Positions 7,667-16,351 of a stretch of 64,000 nt of DNA are shown piece by piece. The number at the start of each line of letters is the position of its first letter. The first letter of the stretch is position 1. Below the pieces are notes generated by a model, which saw nothing but the letters and a program-made list of their open reading frames with translations, ran no database searches and was not told the origin of the DNA. Both the position numbers and the translations under genes were made by a program. This DNA comes from Bacteroidota bacterium (GTDB taxonomy: Bacteria > Bacteroidota > Bacteroidia > Chitinophagales > LD1): the NCBI GenBank assembly GCA_016722375.1, contig JADKJG010000007.1, positions 186,001 to 250,000 of the forward strand. Reading direction: 5' to 3'.

Positions 7667-9087
7667 AGATTCAGTACAACTGTTCTTCCATCTTCAATTA
7701 CAAAACGCTGATTTTTAGTGGACTCGCTGTCGCGGTTATTCACGGCCTTATATACAATCAGATATTCTCCCGGCTGATACTTCCGTGTGGCAGTTTTATT
7801 ACTGGCATCAAACTGGTCAATCATTTCCGACATGCCGTTCACCTCTTGATAAACACTGGCTATAATACTTTCTAGAGAGGTGAGATATAATGTACCGTAA
7901 TTCGATACACTGGATTTGTTTTCAGTAAAGGCAGTCAGGATAATATTCTGAAATGTTTCGGGGTTGGTGAGTATCTCCAATTCATAATTTCCCCGTAGGT
8001 ATTTACTCTGCCCATTCAAATCCTGTACGTTTAGAATTTCTTTCGGGTTACTCTTTGATCGGACTATTACTTGTGCGTCGTTATTGGCAATAGAAGCGCC
8101 GATGCAGTCCACGGTCAAATCTCCGGCGGGTGCATCGAGTGCAATAATATTATGCTTGCCAGGAGTCAGTTCTATACCTTCTTTGCGCACCGGAGGGAAC
8201 GTATGCAGTTCAATATCATAAACGCCAACCGGATCGAGAAATAAGGTATCAGGATTTCCTTTTTCGTTCAGCGTATGTACAAAATTGTATTCCACTTTGC
8301 CGGAGTAATGGTCATATAGCGTGAACGGTATATTCGTTACCGTGGGTTCACCGCTCAGATCTAAAAGATTGACTTGCACGGTGGTGGTATTCAGTGTTTG
8401 ACGGATAATAACACCCACGGTATTATAAAAAGAGGCCTCATCCTTCGTATCAAAAAAAGTACCTACACAATTAAATTTTTGATAGACCGATGGTTCAACT
8501 CCTAATCCTACAATGAATGGTTTGAGTGTGATTTTTTTTTCTACTAAATCTTTGGAAGCAATACAAGGGTCGCCCTCACAATTCTCTTCGCCGTCGGTAA
8601 TCAGAATCAAGGAGTTCAAACTCTTTTCATCATCGGGAAAATCTTTAGCACCCATCTGGATAGAGTAGGCAATGGGTGACATGCCTTGTGGAGTGATATT
8701 TTTCAAAGCCTCCTGAATTTTTGCAGCATTGTTCTTCCCAAATCGGACTAGCAGTTTGCTATCCTTACAGTTTTTTTGCTCCCGAGAACTCTGATAACCA
8801 AAAACCCGCACCGCAAATTCAACATTCGGGTTCTGCCTTTCTACCGAATCAATAATTTTCACCAGCAAATCCTTGGCTGATTGAAACTTGGTTTTCTCTC
8901 CCCAAGCTTGTTTCATACTACCCGAACCATCCAGAACAAAGAGCACCCGGTTGATGTTTGGTTTGAAAACCTGAGTTTGTTGGGCTTGTTGACAGTTGAC
9001 GGTTGACAGTTGACAGAAGATTAGCACAAAAACCCAAATGAGTTTTGAGTTGAAAGTTTGAACCTCAAAGTTTATCGTAGAACTCAT
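7663..9087 (-). CDS. secreted VWA-domain protein (first of a pair)
   Basis: 474 residues, paralogous along its whole length to the next gene. The leader (SKLIWVFVLIFCQLSTVNCQ) is a signal peptide. The VWA domain has DGSGSM and ITDGEENC, but the middle metal-site position is serine (PQGMSPIAYSI) where the paralogue has threonine. Shared landmarks include KNCKDSKL, TTVQVNLLDLSGEPT and YLRGNYELEILTNP. Both proteins have a calcium-binding-adhesion look and are probably periplasmic or surface exposed. The gene lies 62 bp after transketolase N-half and overlaps the next VWA gene by 4 bp, so translational coupling is likely. Confidence 0.85.
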   Translation of the reverse strand: MSSTINFEVQTFNSKLIWVFVLIFCQLSTVNCQQAQQTQVFKPNINRVLFVLDGSGSMKQAWGEKTKFQSAKDLLVKIIDSVERQNPNVEFAVRVFGYQSSREQKNCKDSKLLVRFGKNNAAKIQEALKNITPQGMSPIAYSIQMGAKDFPDDEKSLNSLILITDGEENCEGDPCIASKDLVEKKITLKPFIVGLGVEPSVYQKFNCVGTFFDTKDEASFYNTVGVIIRQTLNTTTVQVNLLDLSGEPTVTNIPFTLYDHYSGKVEYNFVHTLNEKGNPDTLFLDPVGVYDIELHTFPPVRKEGIELTPGKHNIIALDAPAGDLTVDCIGASIANNDAQVIVRSKSNPKEILNVQDLNGQSKYLRGNYELEILTNPETFQNIILTAFTENKSSVSNYGTLYLTSLESIIASVYQEVNGMSEMIDQFDASNKTATRKYQPGEYLIVYKAVNNRDSESTKNQRFVIEDGRTVVLNL

Positions 9088-9149
9088 CTCTCAGTTTCAA
9101 TGCAATTTGTCCACTAATATTTTTATTGGCTGACAACAATTAGCAAATC

Positions 9150-9995
9150 TTAATAATCTCCTAGTGTTTCCTCTAATTGTCCCAACGCCTTTGCAAGTTG
9201 CTCATTATTGGGCGCCACACCGTGCCATTTGTGATCGCCGATCATAAAGTCAACGCCATAGCCCATTTCTGTGTGCATCAAAATAAATACGGGTTTGCCT
9301 TTACCGGTTCGGAGCTGTGCTTCTTTCAAAGTGGCAACCACTGCTTCGATGTTATTTCCTTCTTTCAATTCAACGACATCCCATCCGAAGGTTTCGATTT
9401 TGGCTTTGAGATCCCGGTGGCTCAATACATCATCCACATCGCCGTCTATCTGCTTGTTGTTATAATCAATAGTGGCAATCAGGTTATCTACTTTGTTGTG
9501 CGGTGCAAACATCAGCGCTTCCCAAATTTGGCCTTCCTGAAATTCTCCATCTCCGTGTAGTGTATAAACCAGCGAATGGTCACCATTCATCTTTTTGCTT
9601 AGTGCCGCGCCAATAGCTACGCTCAATCCCTGCCCTAAAGAACCGGATGCGATGCGAACGCCCGGCAGGTGTTCATGGGTGGTAGGATGTCCCTGTAAAC
9701 GGGTATTGAGTTTGCGGAATGTTGCCAATTCACTTTTATCAAAGTAGCCGGAATGGGCCAAGACACTGTACCATACCGGGCAGATATGACCGTTGGATAG
9801 AAAGAAAAGGTCTTCGCCAATGCCATCCATCGCAAATTCCTTGTTTTGTTTCATCCGGCCAAAATAAAGCGCTACCATAAATTCGGTGCAGCCAAGCGAA
9901 CCGCCCGGATGGCCGGAGGCCGCGCCATTGGTCATGCGAACAATATCCCTGCGAACCTGCGAACAGATTTTCTTCAATTCCTCTGTAGATGCCAT
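9150..9995 (-). CDS. transketolase, N-terminal subunit
   Basis: 281 residues covering the diphosphate-binding domain. The thiamine-diphosphate motif runs from GDGEFQEGQIWEAL to the NN of YNNKQIDG. Other family blocks are SGHPGGSLGCTEFMVALYFG near residue 27, SNGHICPVWYSVLA, HPTTHEHLPGVRIASGSLGQ and the C-terminal GDHKWHGVAPN. It starts a seven-gene minus-strand run: tktN, VWA, VWA, tktC, ECF sigma, anti-sigma-like, small secreted protein. The largest gap in the run is 62 bp, so one transcript is likely, with the promoter in the 780-bp divergent gap above 9995. Confidence 0.9.
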   Translation of the reverse strand: MASTEELKKICSQVRRDIVRMTNGAASGHPGGSLGCTEFMVALYFGRMKQNKEFAMDGIGEDLFFLSNGHICPVWYSVLAHSGYFDKSELATFRKLNTRLQGHPTTHEHLPGVRIASGSLGQGLSVAIGAALSKKMNGDHSLVYTLHGDGEFQEGQIWEALMFAPHNKVDNLIATIDYNNKQIDGDVDDVLSHRDLKAKIETFGWDVVELKEGNNIEAVVATLKEAQLRTGKGKPVFILMHTEMGYGVDFMIGDHKWHGVAPNNEQLAKALGQLEETLGDY

Positions 9996-10460
9996 GCTGT
10001 AATTTTGGGGCTAAAATAGGTATCCGTCATTCTTGGTGTTAAAAAAGTTTCCAACGCAGTGAATCTCTTTGTCAATCAGTATTTGGAAGCAAAGTAAAAA
10101 GCACACAAAGAATTTAATTGATGACGAAATTCATTGGTTCTCTGCGAAGGTCTTGGTGGCCAATAGCTTCGTTCGGGTCGTTGAGTTGCTTCGTTCCTAT
10201 AGTCACGATACGGTTGCTGTAAGTAAAAGAGAAGGAAGTGTGTCGGCTGTTCCGGTCATTCACAGTTTTCTGACAATCAAAGGCATTTCAACTAAAATTG
10301 ACCATACGCTAGAGTTGCTGAATATAAGACGGTGTTGGATTTTCTATTCAGCATTCAGAATTGAACCACGGGCTGCTTGTTTATTGCCTAAAATTTGATT
10401 TTTCATCAAAAAATCCGTAATTATTCAATAAAATCAGTTTTCTATTGATAAAATCAATTT

Positions 10461-10509
10461 TCTAATGGAAATCTGAGATTTCTAATGGATTTCTCAGATT
10501 TCCATTAGA
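10461..10509. repeat. perfect 18-bp inverted repeat in the 9996-10776 gap
   Basis: TCTAATGGAAATCTGAGA at 10461-10478 is matched exactly in reverse complement by 10492-10509, with a 13-nt loop that itself contains TTTCTAATGG. The surrounding 10430-10510 DNA has imperfect ~20-bp repeats (ATAAAATCARTTTTCTA). There is no U-tract and no gene ends here, so an intrinsic terminator is unlikely. The rest of the 780-bp gap between the divergent transketolase N-half and the hydroxylase gene holds only a doubtful 23-codon reading frame at 10670-10741 and a doubtful 109-codon frame at 10069-10398. Confidence 0.75.
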
Positions 10510-10776
10510 ATGGCTAATTTATGACTCAATTGACCATTTTTTTGTTAAAAGTCTATTTATTTATCCATATAGAGCATTATTAGTATTTTGTTATAAAACG
10601 TTGAAAATGAAAAGGGCATTTCATTTTCGGGTCCAATGATTTTTATTTAACGGTCCTAAATCAAAAATTATGACAATCATCAGAGCTTATATTAAAAAAG
10701 ACTTTCGTAGTATTGAGCGTATAGAGAAAGACGAAAAGTAGAAATTGATATAAAAAAAACACTGAAAGAATTTAAA

Positions 10777-11736
10777 ATGGGACTCCATGAAATATATGAT
10801 ACGCTGACAGAGGTATTTAAAATGCCCCTATCATACATTTCCAACTCCACGAAACGAATATATTTCCTGTACTTAGTATCTTCTGGTATAATAGCCTATT
10901 ACGTCTATTATAAATCGAAGCAGAAAGGTTCGTTTATCAAGTATTTGTTCCCTCTACACATTTGGTTCAGTAAATCGGCATCCGTTGACCTTTTGATGAT
11001 GTATCTAAACAGTATCATCAAGATATTAGTTATTGGTCCTTATCTTATTTTGGGATCATACATCGCCTTCTTTACAAACGATTATTTACTCGGCTACTTT
11101 GGACACGCCTCTTTTAGCCTTGGTAAAGTGCAGACCTTGATCTTTTACACTATCACCCTTACCGTACTAGAAGATTTCACAACCTATATCATTCATCTTC
11201 TGATGCATAAAGTTCCCTTTCTATGGGAATTTCATAAAGTACACCATTCTGCCACCAAGTTAATTCCGTTGACTCAATATAGAATTCATCCAATTGAATT
11301 AATCATTAACAATGCTAATAGTATCCTGATATTCGGAGTCTCAATGGGAGTATTTGATTACCTATCCAATCATCAAGTGAGCAAAATAATGTTCTTGGGC
11401 GTTAATGTTTTTGGGTTCTTATTTATGTTCTTCGGAGCAAATCTTAGACATTCATCGGTCAAATTGAAGTATCCAAACTTCCTGGAAAAATTATTGATAA
11501 GTCCTTTTCAACACCAAATTCATCATAGCAATAATCCAAGTCATTATAGCAAAAACCTGGGTTCAAAATTTGCCGTTTGGGACCGGATATTCGGCACCCT
11601 TATCTTATCAAAATCAGTCAAGAACATTAAGTTTGGGTTGGGCGAAGACGATTTTAATTACAATACATTCTGGAAAAATATATTTAACCCGTTTGGCAGA
11701 ATATTTGGGTTAGTTAAATCCTATCTGATCAAGTAA
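10777..11736 (+). CDS. sterol desaturase / fatty acid hydroxylase family membrane enzyme
   Basis: 319 residues with several membrane segments and the histidine clusters that hold the di-iron centre of this superfamily: HLLMH near residue 142, HKVHH near 156, the single H of NLRHSS, and HQIHH near 247, followed by HYSKNLGSKFAVWDRIFGTL, a typical family ending. The enzymes hydroxylate or desaturate lipid substrates using oxygen and reducing power in the membrane. The substrate here is unknown. Gene and flanks look more AT-rich than the ribosomal genes next door. It converges with rplC, with a terminator between them, in the place where the rest of the S10 operon would be expected. Confidence 0.88.
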   Translation: MGLHEIYDTLTEVFKMPLSYISNSTKRIYFLYLVSSGIIAYYVYYKSKQKGSFIKYLFPLHIWFSKSASVDLLMMYLNSIIKILVIGPYLILGSYIAFFTNDYLLGYFGHASFSLGKVQTLIFYTITLTVLEDFTTYIIHLLMHKVPFLWEFHKVHHSATKLIPLTQYRIHPIELIINNANSILIFGVSMGVFDYLSNHQVSKIMFLGVNVFGFLFMFFGANLRHSSVKLKYPNFLEKLLISPFQHQIHHSNNPSHYSKNLGSKFAVWDRIFGTLILSKSVKNIKFGLGEDDFNYNTFWKNIFNPFGRIFGLVKSYLIK

Positions 11737-11842
11737 TTTAAGCCTTATACCAAACAGACATTGCTGTTTTGGCAAATCGAAAACTCCATAACGGTGCCAA
11801 CTTAGTCTCTACAATTCATATATGCTCGAGATGTCTTCTCCC

Positions 11843-11878
11843 TAAAAAAAATCCCGTCGCGCTTTAGCGGACGGGATT
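11843..11878 (-). terminator. rho-independent terminator after rplC
   Basis: Read on the minus strand, AATCCCGTC pairs with GACGGGATT around a loop containing GCTAAAGCG, and the stem runs directly into a T-tract (A-tract at 11844-11850 on the plus strand). It lies 25 bp beyond the rplC stop, so transcription of the rpsL-rplC block ends here. Confidence 0.9.
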
Positions 11879-11902
11879 CAATATTTTGTTGGATGAGAAT
11901 GT

Positions 11903-12517
11903 TTATCCTTCGATGATTACATAAGAACCAATAGCTCCGGGAACAGAACCAGAAATCAAAACGATATTATCTTCCGCCAGCACTTTTACCACTTTCAGAT
12001 TGAGGGTTTCTATACGGTTACCGCCCATTCTTCCCGCCATACGCATTCCTTTGAATACGTGTGATGGATCGGACGAAGCACCGAGAGAACCCGGAGCGCG
12101 CAAACGATCATGTTGACCGTGTGTAGCCATCCCTACCCCAGAAAATCCGTGACGTTTAACAACGCCCTGAAAACCCTTTCCTTTAGAAGTACCAATGACA
12201 TTTACCAAGTCACCTTCTTCAAATACCGTCACGTTGATTACCTCACCAATGGGTTTTCCAAAATCATAATCACGGAATTCATGAACCTTTCTTTTGGGCG
12301 TAGTACCTGCCTTTTTAAAATGGCCTTGAAGTGCCTTTGGAGTATTTTTTTCTTTTCTTTCGTCAAAAGCCACCTGCGTGGCATAATAACCGTCAATATC
12401 CTCAGTTTTGATTTGTGTAATCACACAAGGACCAGCTTCAATAACCGAAACTGCCGTTAATTTACCACCGTCATATACGCTGGTCATTCCTACTTTCTTT
12501 CCAATAATTCCTTTCAT
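11903..12517 (-). CDS. rplC: 50S ribosomal protein L3
   Basis: 204 residues, complete. The start MKGIIGKKVGMTSVYDGGKL, the middle GKGFQGVVKRHGFSG, the conserved THGQHDRLRAPGSLGASSDP loop and HVFKGMRMAGRMGG are standard L3. The long loop reaches the peptidyl-transferase centre in the ribosome. It is the last gene of the block rpsL-rpsG-fusA-rpsJ-rplC. In nearly all bacteria rplD, rplW and rplB follow directly; here a terminator and an unrelated lipid gene follow. Confidence 0.97.
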   Translation of the reverse strand: MKGIIGKKVGMTSVYDGGKLTAVSVIEAGPCVITQIKTEDIDGYYATQVAFDERKEKNTPKALQGHFKKAGTTPKRKVHEFRDYDFGKPIGEVINVTVFEEGDLVNVIGTSKGKGFQGVVKRHGFSGVGMATHGQHDRLRAPGSLGASSDPSHVFKGMRMAGRMGGNRIETLNLKVVKVLAEDNIVLISGSVPGAIGSYVIIEG

Positions 12518-12608
12518 GATATTTGGTTTTAGCGGAACCGTTTGATGCTATCTATAGGCTCATAAATGAATAAATTTCTATTACGTCTTCTTCGGGGATC
12601 CAAGAGTG

Positions 12609-12914
12609 TTATGCCTTGATTTCAACTTCAACACCACTCGGAAGTTCGAGCTTCATCAATGCATCTACCGTCTTGGATGTAGATGAATAAATGTCCAGCA
12701 ACCTTTTATAAGTACACAACTGGAACTGCTCTTTCGAGTTCGCATTTACGTGTGGCGAACGCAAAACAGTAAATACCTTCCGGTGTGTAGGAAGAGGCAC
12801 GGGGCCACTAACAATAGCTCCGGTGTTTTTCACCGTCTTTACAATCTTCTCGGCACTTTTGTCAACGAGATTGTGATCGTAACTCTTCAATTTGATTCTG
12901 ATTCTCTGGCTCAT
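12609..12914 (-). CDS. rpsJ: 30S ribosomal protein S10
   Basis: The start MSQRIRIKLKSYDHNLVDKS at 12914 gives 101 residues, the usual S10 size. An in-frame ATG seven codons earlier (12935) would add MGAKRSF, which is not part of the family, and is rejected. GPVPLPTHRKVFTVLRSPHV and KEQFQLCTYKRLLDIYSST are the conserved S10 blocks. S10 binds 16S rRNA in the head of the small subunit and is also the NusE antitermination factor. It lies between fusA and rplC with 139-bp and 91-bp gaps. Confidence 0.96.
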   Translation of the reverse strand: MSQRIRIKLKSYDHNLVDKSAEKIVKTVKNTGAIVSGPVPLPTHRKVFTVLRSPHVNANSKEQFQLCTYKRLLDIYSSTSKTVDALMKLELPSGVEVEIKA

Positions 12915-13053
12915 AAAAGAACGTTTTGCCCCCAAACCCCCAAGGGGGCTTAAGGATGTTTAGAATTGGTTTATACTACTTCTATTGTTTAAAAAAATCA
13001 TTTTTCTTTTTTTACTTTATCTACCTTTAGTCCCCTTCGGGGATTTAGGGGCT

Positions 13054-15171
13054 TTATTCGCCTACTGCGCTGCTTCTGGTTTTTCCTGAATTCTTGGCAA
13101 TCACCGTTGATGCTACGTTTTCAGGAGCCGGTTGGAAACTATGGAACTCCATAGTAGAAGTTGCGCGGCCCGAAGTCAACGTTCTTAACTGTGTAACGTA
13201 TCCGAACATTTCGCTCAAAGGAACTTTTGCTCTTACTACCTGTGCATTTACCTTTGCTTCCATCCCTTCTAGTAAACCTCTTCTTCTATTCAAATCACCT
13301 ACTACATCACCGGTGTTTTCATCGGGAGTAATAACTTCTACTTTCATAATTGGCTCGAGCAATACCGGTTTGCAGTTTCTTGCCGCTGTTCTGAAAGCTA
13401 ATTTCGCGCATAACTCAAATGATAATGCATCGGAGTCAACGGCATGGAATGAACCATCAAACAAACGAACCTTCAAACTATCTAACTCATACCCTGCCAA
13501 TACACCTGTCTTCATTGCTTCCTTAAAACCTTTTTCTACAGGAGCAATAAACTCACGGGGAATGGAGCCTCCAAATACATCATTCACAAACTGCAATCCA
13601 ACAGTTCCTTCATCGGCAGGTCCTATTTCAATCTTAATATCGGCAAACTTACCACGACCACCCGTTTGCTTTTTGTATTGTTCGCGGTGCTCAATCGTCT
13701 TAGTCAAACGCTCTTTATAGGTAACCTGAGGCGCTCCTTGGTTACATTCTACGTTAAACTCTCTGCGCAAGCGGTCAACAAGAATTTCTAAGTGCAACTC
13801 ATCCATTCCTGCAATAATGGTTTGCCCGGTTTGATCATCAAAAGTCACTTTGAATGTAGGGTTTTCCTCAGCCAATTTGCCGAGAGACATACCCAACTTA
13901 TCCAAATCTTTCTGTGCCTTGGGCTCAATAGCCAATGAGATAACCGGTTCAGGAAATTTCATGCTTTCAAGAACCACAGGATTCTTTTCTGCACATAGGG
14001 TATCACCGGTACGGATATCTTTAAAACCAACGGCCGCAGCAATATCCCCTGCTTCTACTCTCTCTACTGCATTTTGTTTATTAGCATGCATTTGGAACAA
14101 ACGGGAGATACGTTCTTTCTTTCCGGTGCGGGTATTCAAAATGTATGAACCTGCGTCTAAAGAACCCTGATAAACTCTGAAGTATGCCAAACGGCCTACA
14201 TAAGGATCCGTCGCAATTTTAAACGCTAATGCACAAAAAGGAGCATCTGTGTCTGGGTGAATCTCCAGTTCTTCTTCGGTGTCTGGATTTGTTCCCTTAA
14301 TAGTTGGCTTATCCTGTGGTGAAGGAAGAATGGCACAAACTGCATCCAATACCGCCTGCACTCCTTTGTTTTTAAATGCGGAACCGCAATACATCGGAAC
14401 TACTTTCTGGGCAATCACCGCCTTCCGTACGGCAGCAGTAATCTCTTCAACAGAAATAGAATTGGGATCGGTAAAATATTTTTCCATCAAGTGGTCGTCA
14501 AACTCTGCCACCTGCTCCAACATCTTCTCGCGATATAGCTTTACTTCTTCTACTAAATCAGCAGGAACTTCCACTTCTTTCGAAGTCATCCCTTTATCAT
14601 CTTCACTAAAGATGATTGCTTTATTGGTTATCAAGTCAACCACCCCCTTAAACTTCTCTTCGTTACCAATAGGAATTTGCATTACCATTGGAGTAGAACC
14701 CAACATAGTTTGCACTTGCTTAACTACGTTAAAGAAATCTGCACCTGAACGGTCCATTTTGTTTACAAAACCTAAACGGGCTACATTGTAGTTATCAGCC
14801 AAACGCCAGTTAGTTTCAGATTGAGGCTCAACACCGTCAACGGCTGAAAACAAAAACACCAGACCATCCAATACGCGCAATGAACGGTTTACCTCTACGG
14901 TAAAGTCAACGTGTCCGGGAGTATCAATAATATTAATGTCGTATTTCTTGTCTTTCCAAGTCCAATGGCAACGAGTAGCCGCAGAGGTAATGGTAATACC
15001 ACGCTCCTGCTCTTGCTCCATCCAGTCCATGGTAGCTCCACCTTCATGCACCTCACCGAGCTTGTAGTTCACACCGGTGTAATACAAAATACGCTCGGTA
15101 GTAGTTGTTTTACCGGCGTCAATGTGAGCTGCGATTCCAATATTCCTTGTGTAGCTAAGGTCTTTACCCAT
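13054..15171 (-). CDS. fusA: elongation factor G
   Basis: 705 residues, full length. GTPase motifs are AHIDAGKTTTTERIL (P-loop), the switch-I region GGATMDWMEQEQERGITIT, DTPGHVDF and NKMDRSGAD. Domains II-V follow, ending in the TLTSGRATSTMEFHSFQPAP region of domain V. EF-G drives tRNA-mRNA translocation and, with RRF, ribosome recycling. Its place between rpsG and rpsJ is the normal str-operon position and marks it as the main housekeeping copy. No tuf gene follows, as is usual in this phylum. Confidence 0.97.
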   Translation of the reverse strand: MGKDLSYTRNIGIAAHIDAGKTTTTERILYYTGVNYKLGEVHEGGATMDWMEQEQERGITITSAATRCHWTWKDKKYDINIIDTPGHVDFTVEVNRSLRVLDGLVFLFSAVDGVEPQSETNWRLADNYNVARLGFVNKMDRSGADFFNVVKQVQTMLGSTPMVMQIPIGNEEKFKGVVDLITNKAIIFSEDDKGMTSKEVEVPADLVEEVKLYREKMLEQVAEFDDHLMEKYFTDPNSISVEEITAAVRKAVIAQKVVPMYCGSAFKNKGVQAVLDAVCAILPSPQDKPTIKGTNPDTEEELEIHPDTDAPFCALAFKIATDPYVGRLAYFRVYQGSLDAGSYILNTRTGKKERISRLFQMHANKQNAVERVEAGDIAAAVGFKDIRTGDTLCAEKNPVVLESMKFPEPVISLAIEPKAQKDLDKLGMSLGKLAEENPTFKVTFDDQTGQTIIAGMDELHLEILVDRLRREFNVECNQGAPQVTYKERLTKTIEHREQYKKQTGGRGKFADIKIEIGPADEGTVGLQFVNDVFGGSIPREFIAPVEKGFKEAMKTGVLAGYELDSLKVRLFDGSFHAVDSDALSFELCAKLAFRTAARNCKPVLLEPIMKVEVITPDENTGDVVGDLNRRRGLLEGMEAKVNAQVVRAKVPLSEMFGYVTQLRTLTSGRATSTMEFHSFQPAPENVASTVIAKNSGKTRSSAVGE

Positions 15172-15256
15172 TTTTTATCACCCCTCGTTTTTGTTGCTCT
15201 AATTCTTTAGAGGAGGGGAATTTATTTTATCGTTACTTAATGAATGACTGTTCGGA

Positions 15257-15724
15257 TTAGAATTTGAAATGCGCGAAAGCCTTGTTGGCTTCAGCCATTT
15301 TGTGCGTGTCTTCTTTCTTTTTGAAAGCACCGCCTTCACCTTTTGAGGCAGCTACAATTTCGCTGGCCAATTTATCGGCCATAGACCTGCCGTTCCGGTC
15401 ACGGCTATACTGAATAATCCATTTCATGGCTACTCCCGCCTTTCTGTCACCACGAACTTCCGTAGGAATCTGAAAGTTAGCTCCACCAATACGGCGAGTC
15501 TTCACCTCTACAGAGGGTCCAACATTTTGGAGTGCTTTTTTCCAAACATCCAAAGAATTTTCTTTGGTTCTTTCTTCAATCAGGTCCAAGGCATCATAGA
15601 AAATGCCATAAGCCACTGCCTTTTTGCCTTCATACATAATGCGGTTAACAAACTGGGTAACCATCACATCACCAAACTTAGGGTCTGGTTGAACATATCT
15701 TTTCGGTGCTCTTTTTTTTCTCAT
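15257..15724 (-). CDS. rpsG: 30S ribosomal protein S7
   Basis: 155 residues with the S7 landmarks MRKKRAPKRYVQPDPKFGD, VTQFVNRIMYEGKKAVAYGI, ALQNVGPSVEVKTRRIGGAN and the C-terminal MADKLASEIVAASKGEGGAF. S7 nucleates assembly of the 30S head and touches the E-site. The gene starts 31 bp after the rpsL stop. The N-terminal Met is at 15724; no alternative is needed. Confidence 0.96.
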   Translation of the reverse strand: MRKKRAPKRYVQPDPKFGDVMVTQFVNRIMYEGKKAVAYGIFYDALDLIEERTKENSLDVWKKALQNVGPSVEVKTRRIGGANFQIPTEVRGDRKAGVAMKWIIQYSRDRNGRSMADKLASEIVAASKGEGGAFKKKEDTHKMAEANKAFAHFKF

Positions 15725-15755
15725 TTCTTCTTACTGAAAAATTATTTGTAATGAA

Positions 15756-16160
15756 CTATTTCTTTTTGGCAGGAACTGCGGCAGCACCGGCTTTGGGTCT
15801 CTTGGTTCCGTATTTAGAACGGCTTTGCTTTCTATTTTCTACACCAGCCGTGTCCAATGAACCACGGACGATGTGGTAACGAACACCCGGAAGGTCTTTT
15901 ACCCGTCCTCCGCGAATCAGCACGATGGAGTGCTCTTGAAGGTTATGCCCTTCACCAGGAATATAAGCAATCACCTCTATCGCATTCGTCAAGCGAACCT
16001 TAGCCACCTTGCGAAGTGCAGAGTTAGACTTCTTTGGAGTAGTCGTGTAAACACGGGTACATACCCCTCTTTTCTGTGGACATGAATCCAATGCACGACT
16101 CTTCGATTTAGCCCGTATAATCGAGCGCGATTTTCTTACTAATTGCTGTATTGTAGGCAT
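15756..16160 (-). CDS. rpsL: 30S ribosomal protein S12
   Basis: 134 residues. The decoding-centre loops are TTTPKKSNSALRK and GGRVKDLPGVRYH. The two lysines whose mutation gives streptomycin resistance (43 and 88 counting Met as 1) are both wild type. Residue 45 is serine where most bacteria have proline (PKKPNS), an unusual change in this loop. A lysine/alanine-rich C-terminal tail (KAGAAAVPAKKK) is extended relative to E. coli, as is common in Bacteroidota. It is the first gene of the translation block and has a clear promoter 23-51 bp upstream. Confidence 0.96.
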   Translation of the reverse strand: MPTIQQLVRKSRSIIRAKSKSRALDSCPQKRGVCTRVYTTTPKKSNSALRKVAKVRLTNAIEVIAYIPGEGHNLQEHSIVLIRGGRVKDLPGVRYHIVRGSLDTAGVENRKQSRSKYGTKRPKAGAAAVPAKKK

Positions 16161-16182
16161 CCGCTTAAAAAATTTTGGACGG

Positions 16183-16211
16183 CAAAAGTAGATTTATTCT
16201 CTGAATTACAA
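16183..16211 (-). promoter_or_regulatory. Bacteroidota-type promoter for rpsL block
   Basis: Minus-strand reading gives TTG (16209-16211), 18 bp, then TACTTTTG (16183-16190). This matches the phylum's -33 TTG and -7 TAnnTTTG consensus. Transcription would begin near 16176, about 15 nt before the rpsL ATG. The same GGACGGCAAAAGTA string occurs at the rplL promoter. Confidence 0.8.
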
Positions 16212-16351
16212 AACAATGACTCAGAATAAATAGCTTGTATTTCTATCAAATGAAAGAATAATAATCTACCTGTACAATTTTGACCCATCTCCGATCTTGT
16301 CAGAAGGCCATTTTTCCATTCTCAGGGTCGGGAGATGATTCCATTGTATTG

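Noticed and set aside
10069..10398. 109-codon plus-strand frame in the transketolase/hydroxylase gap
   Set aside because: No family similarity, no signal or domain pattern, and odd composition; it probably opens by chance in the promoter gap.
10670..10741. 23-codon frame ahead of the hydroxylase gene (MTIIRAYIKKDF...)
   Set aside because: Could be a leader peptide, but no regulatory codon pattern or hairpin supports it.
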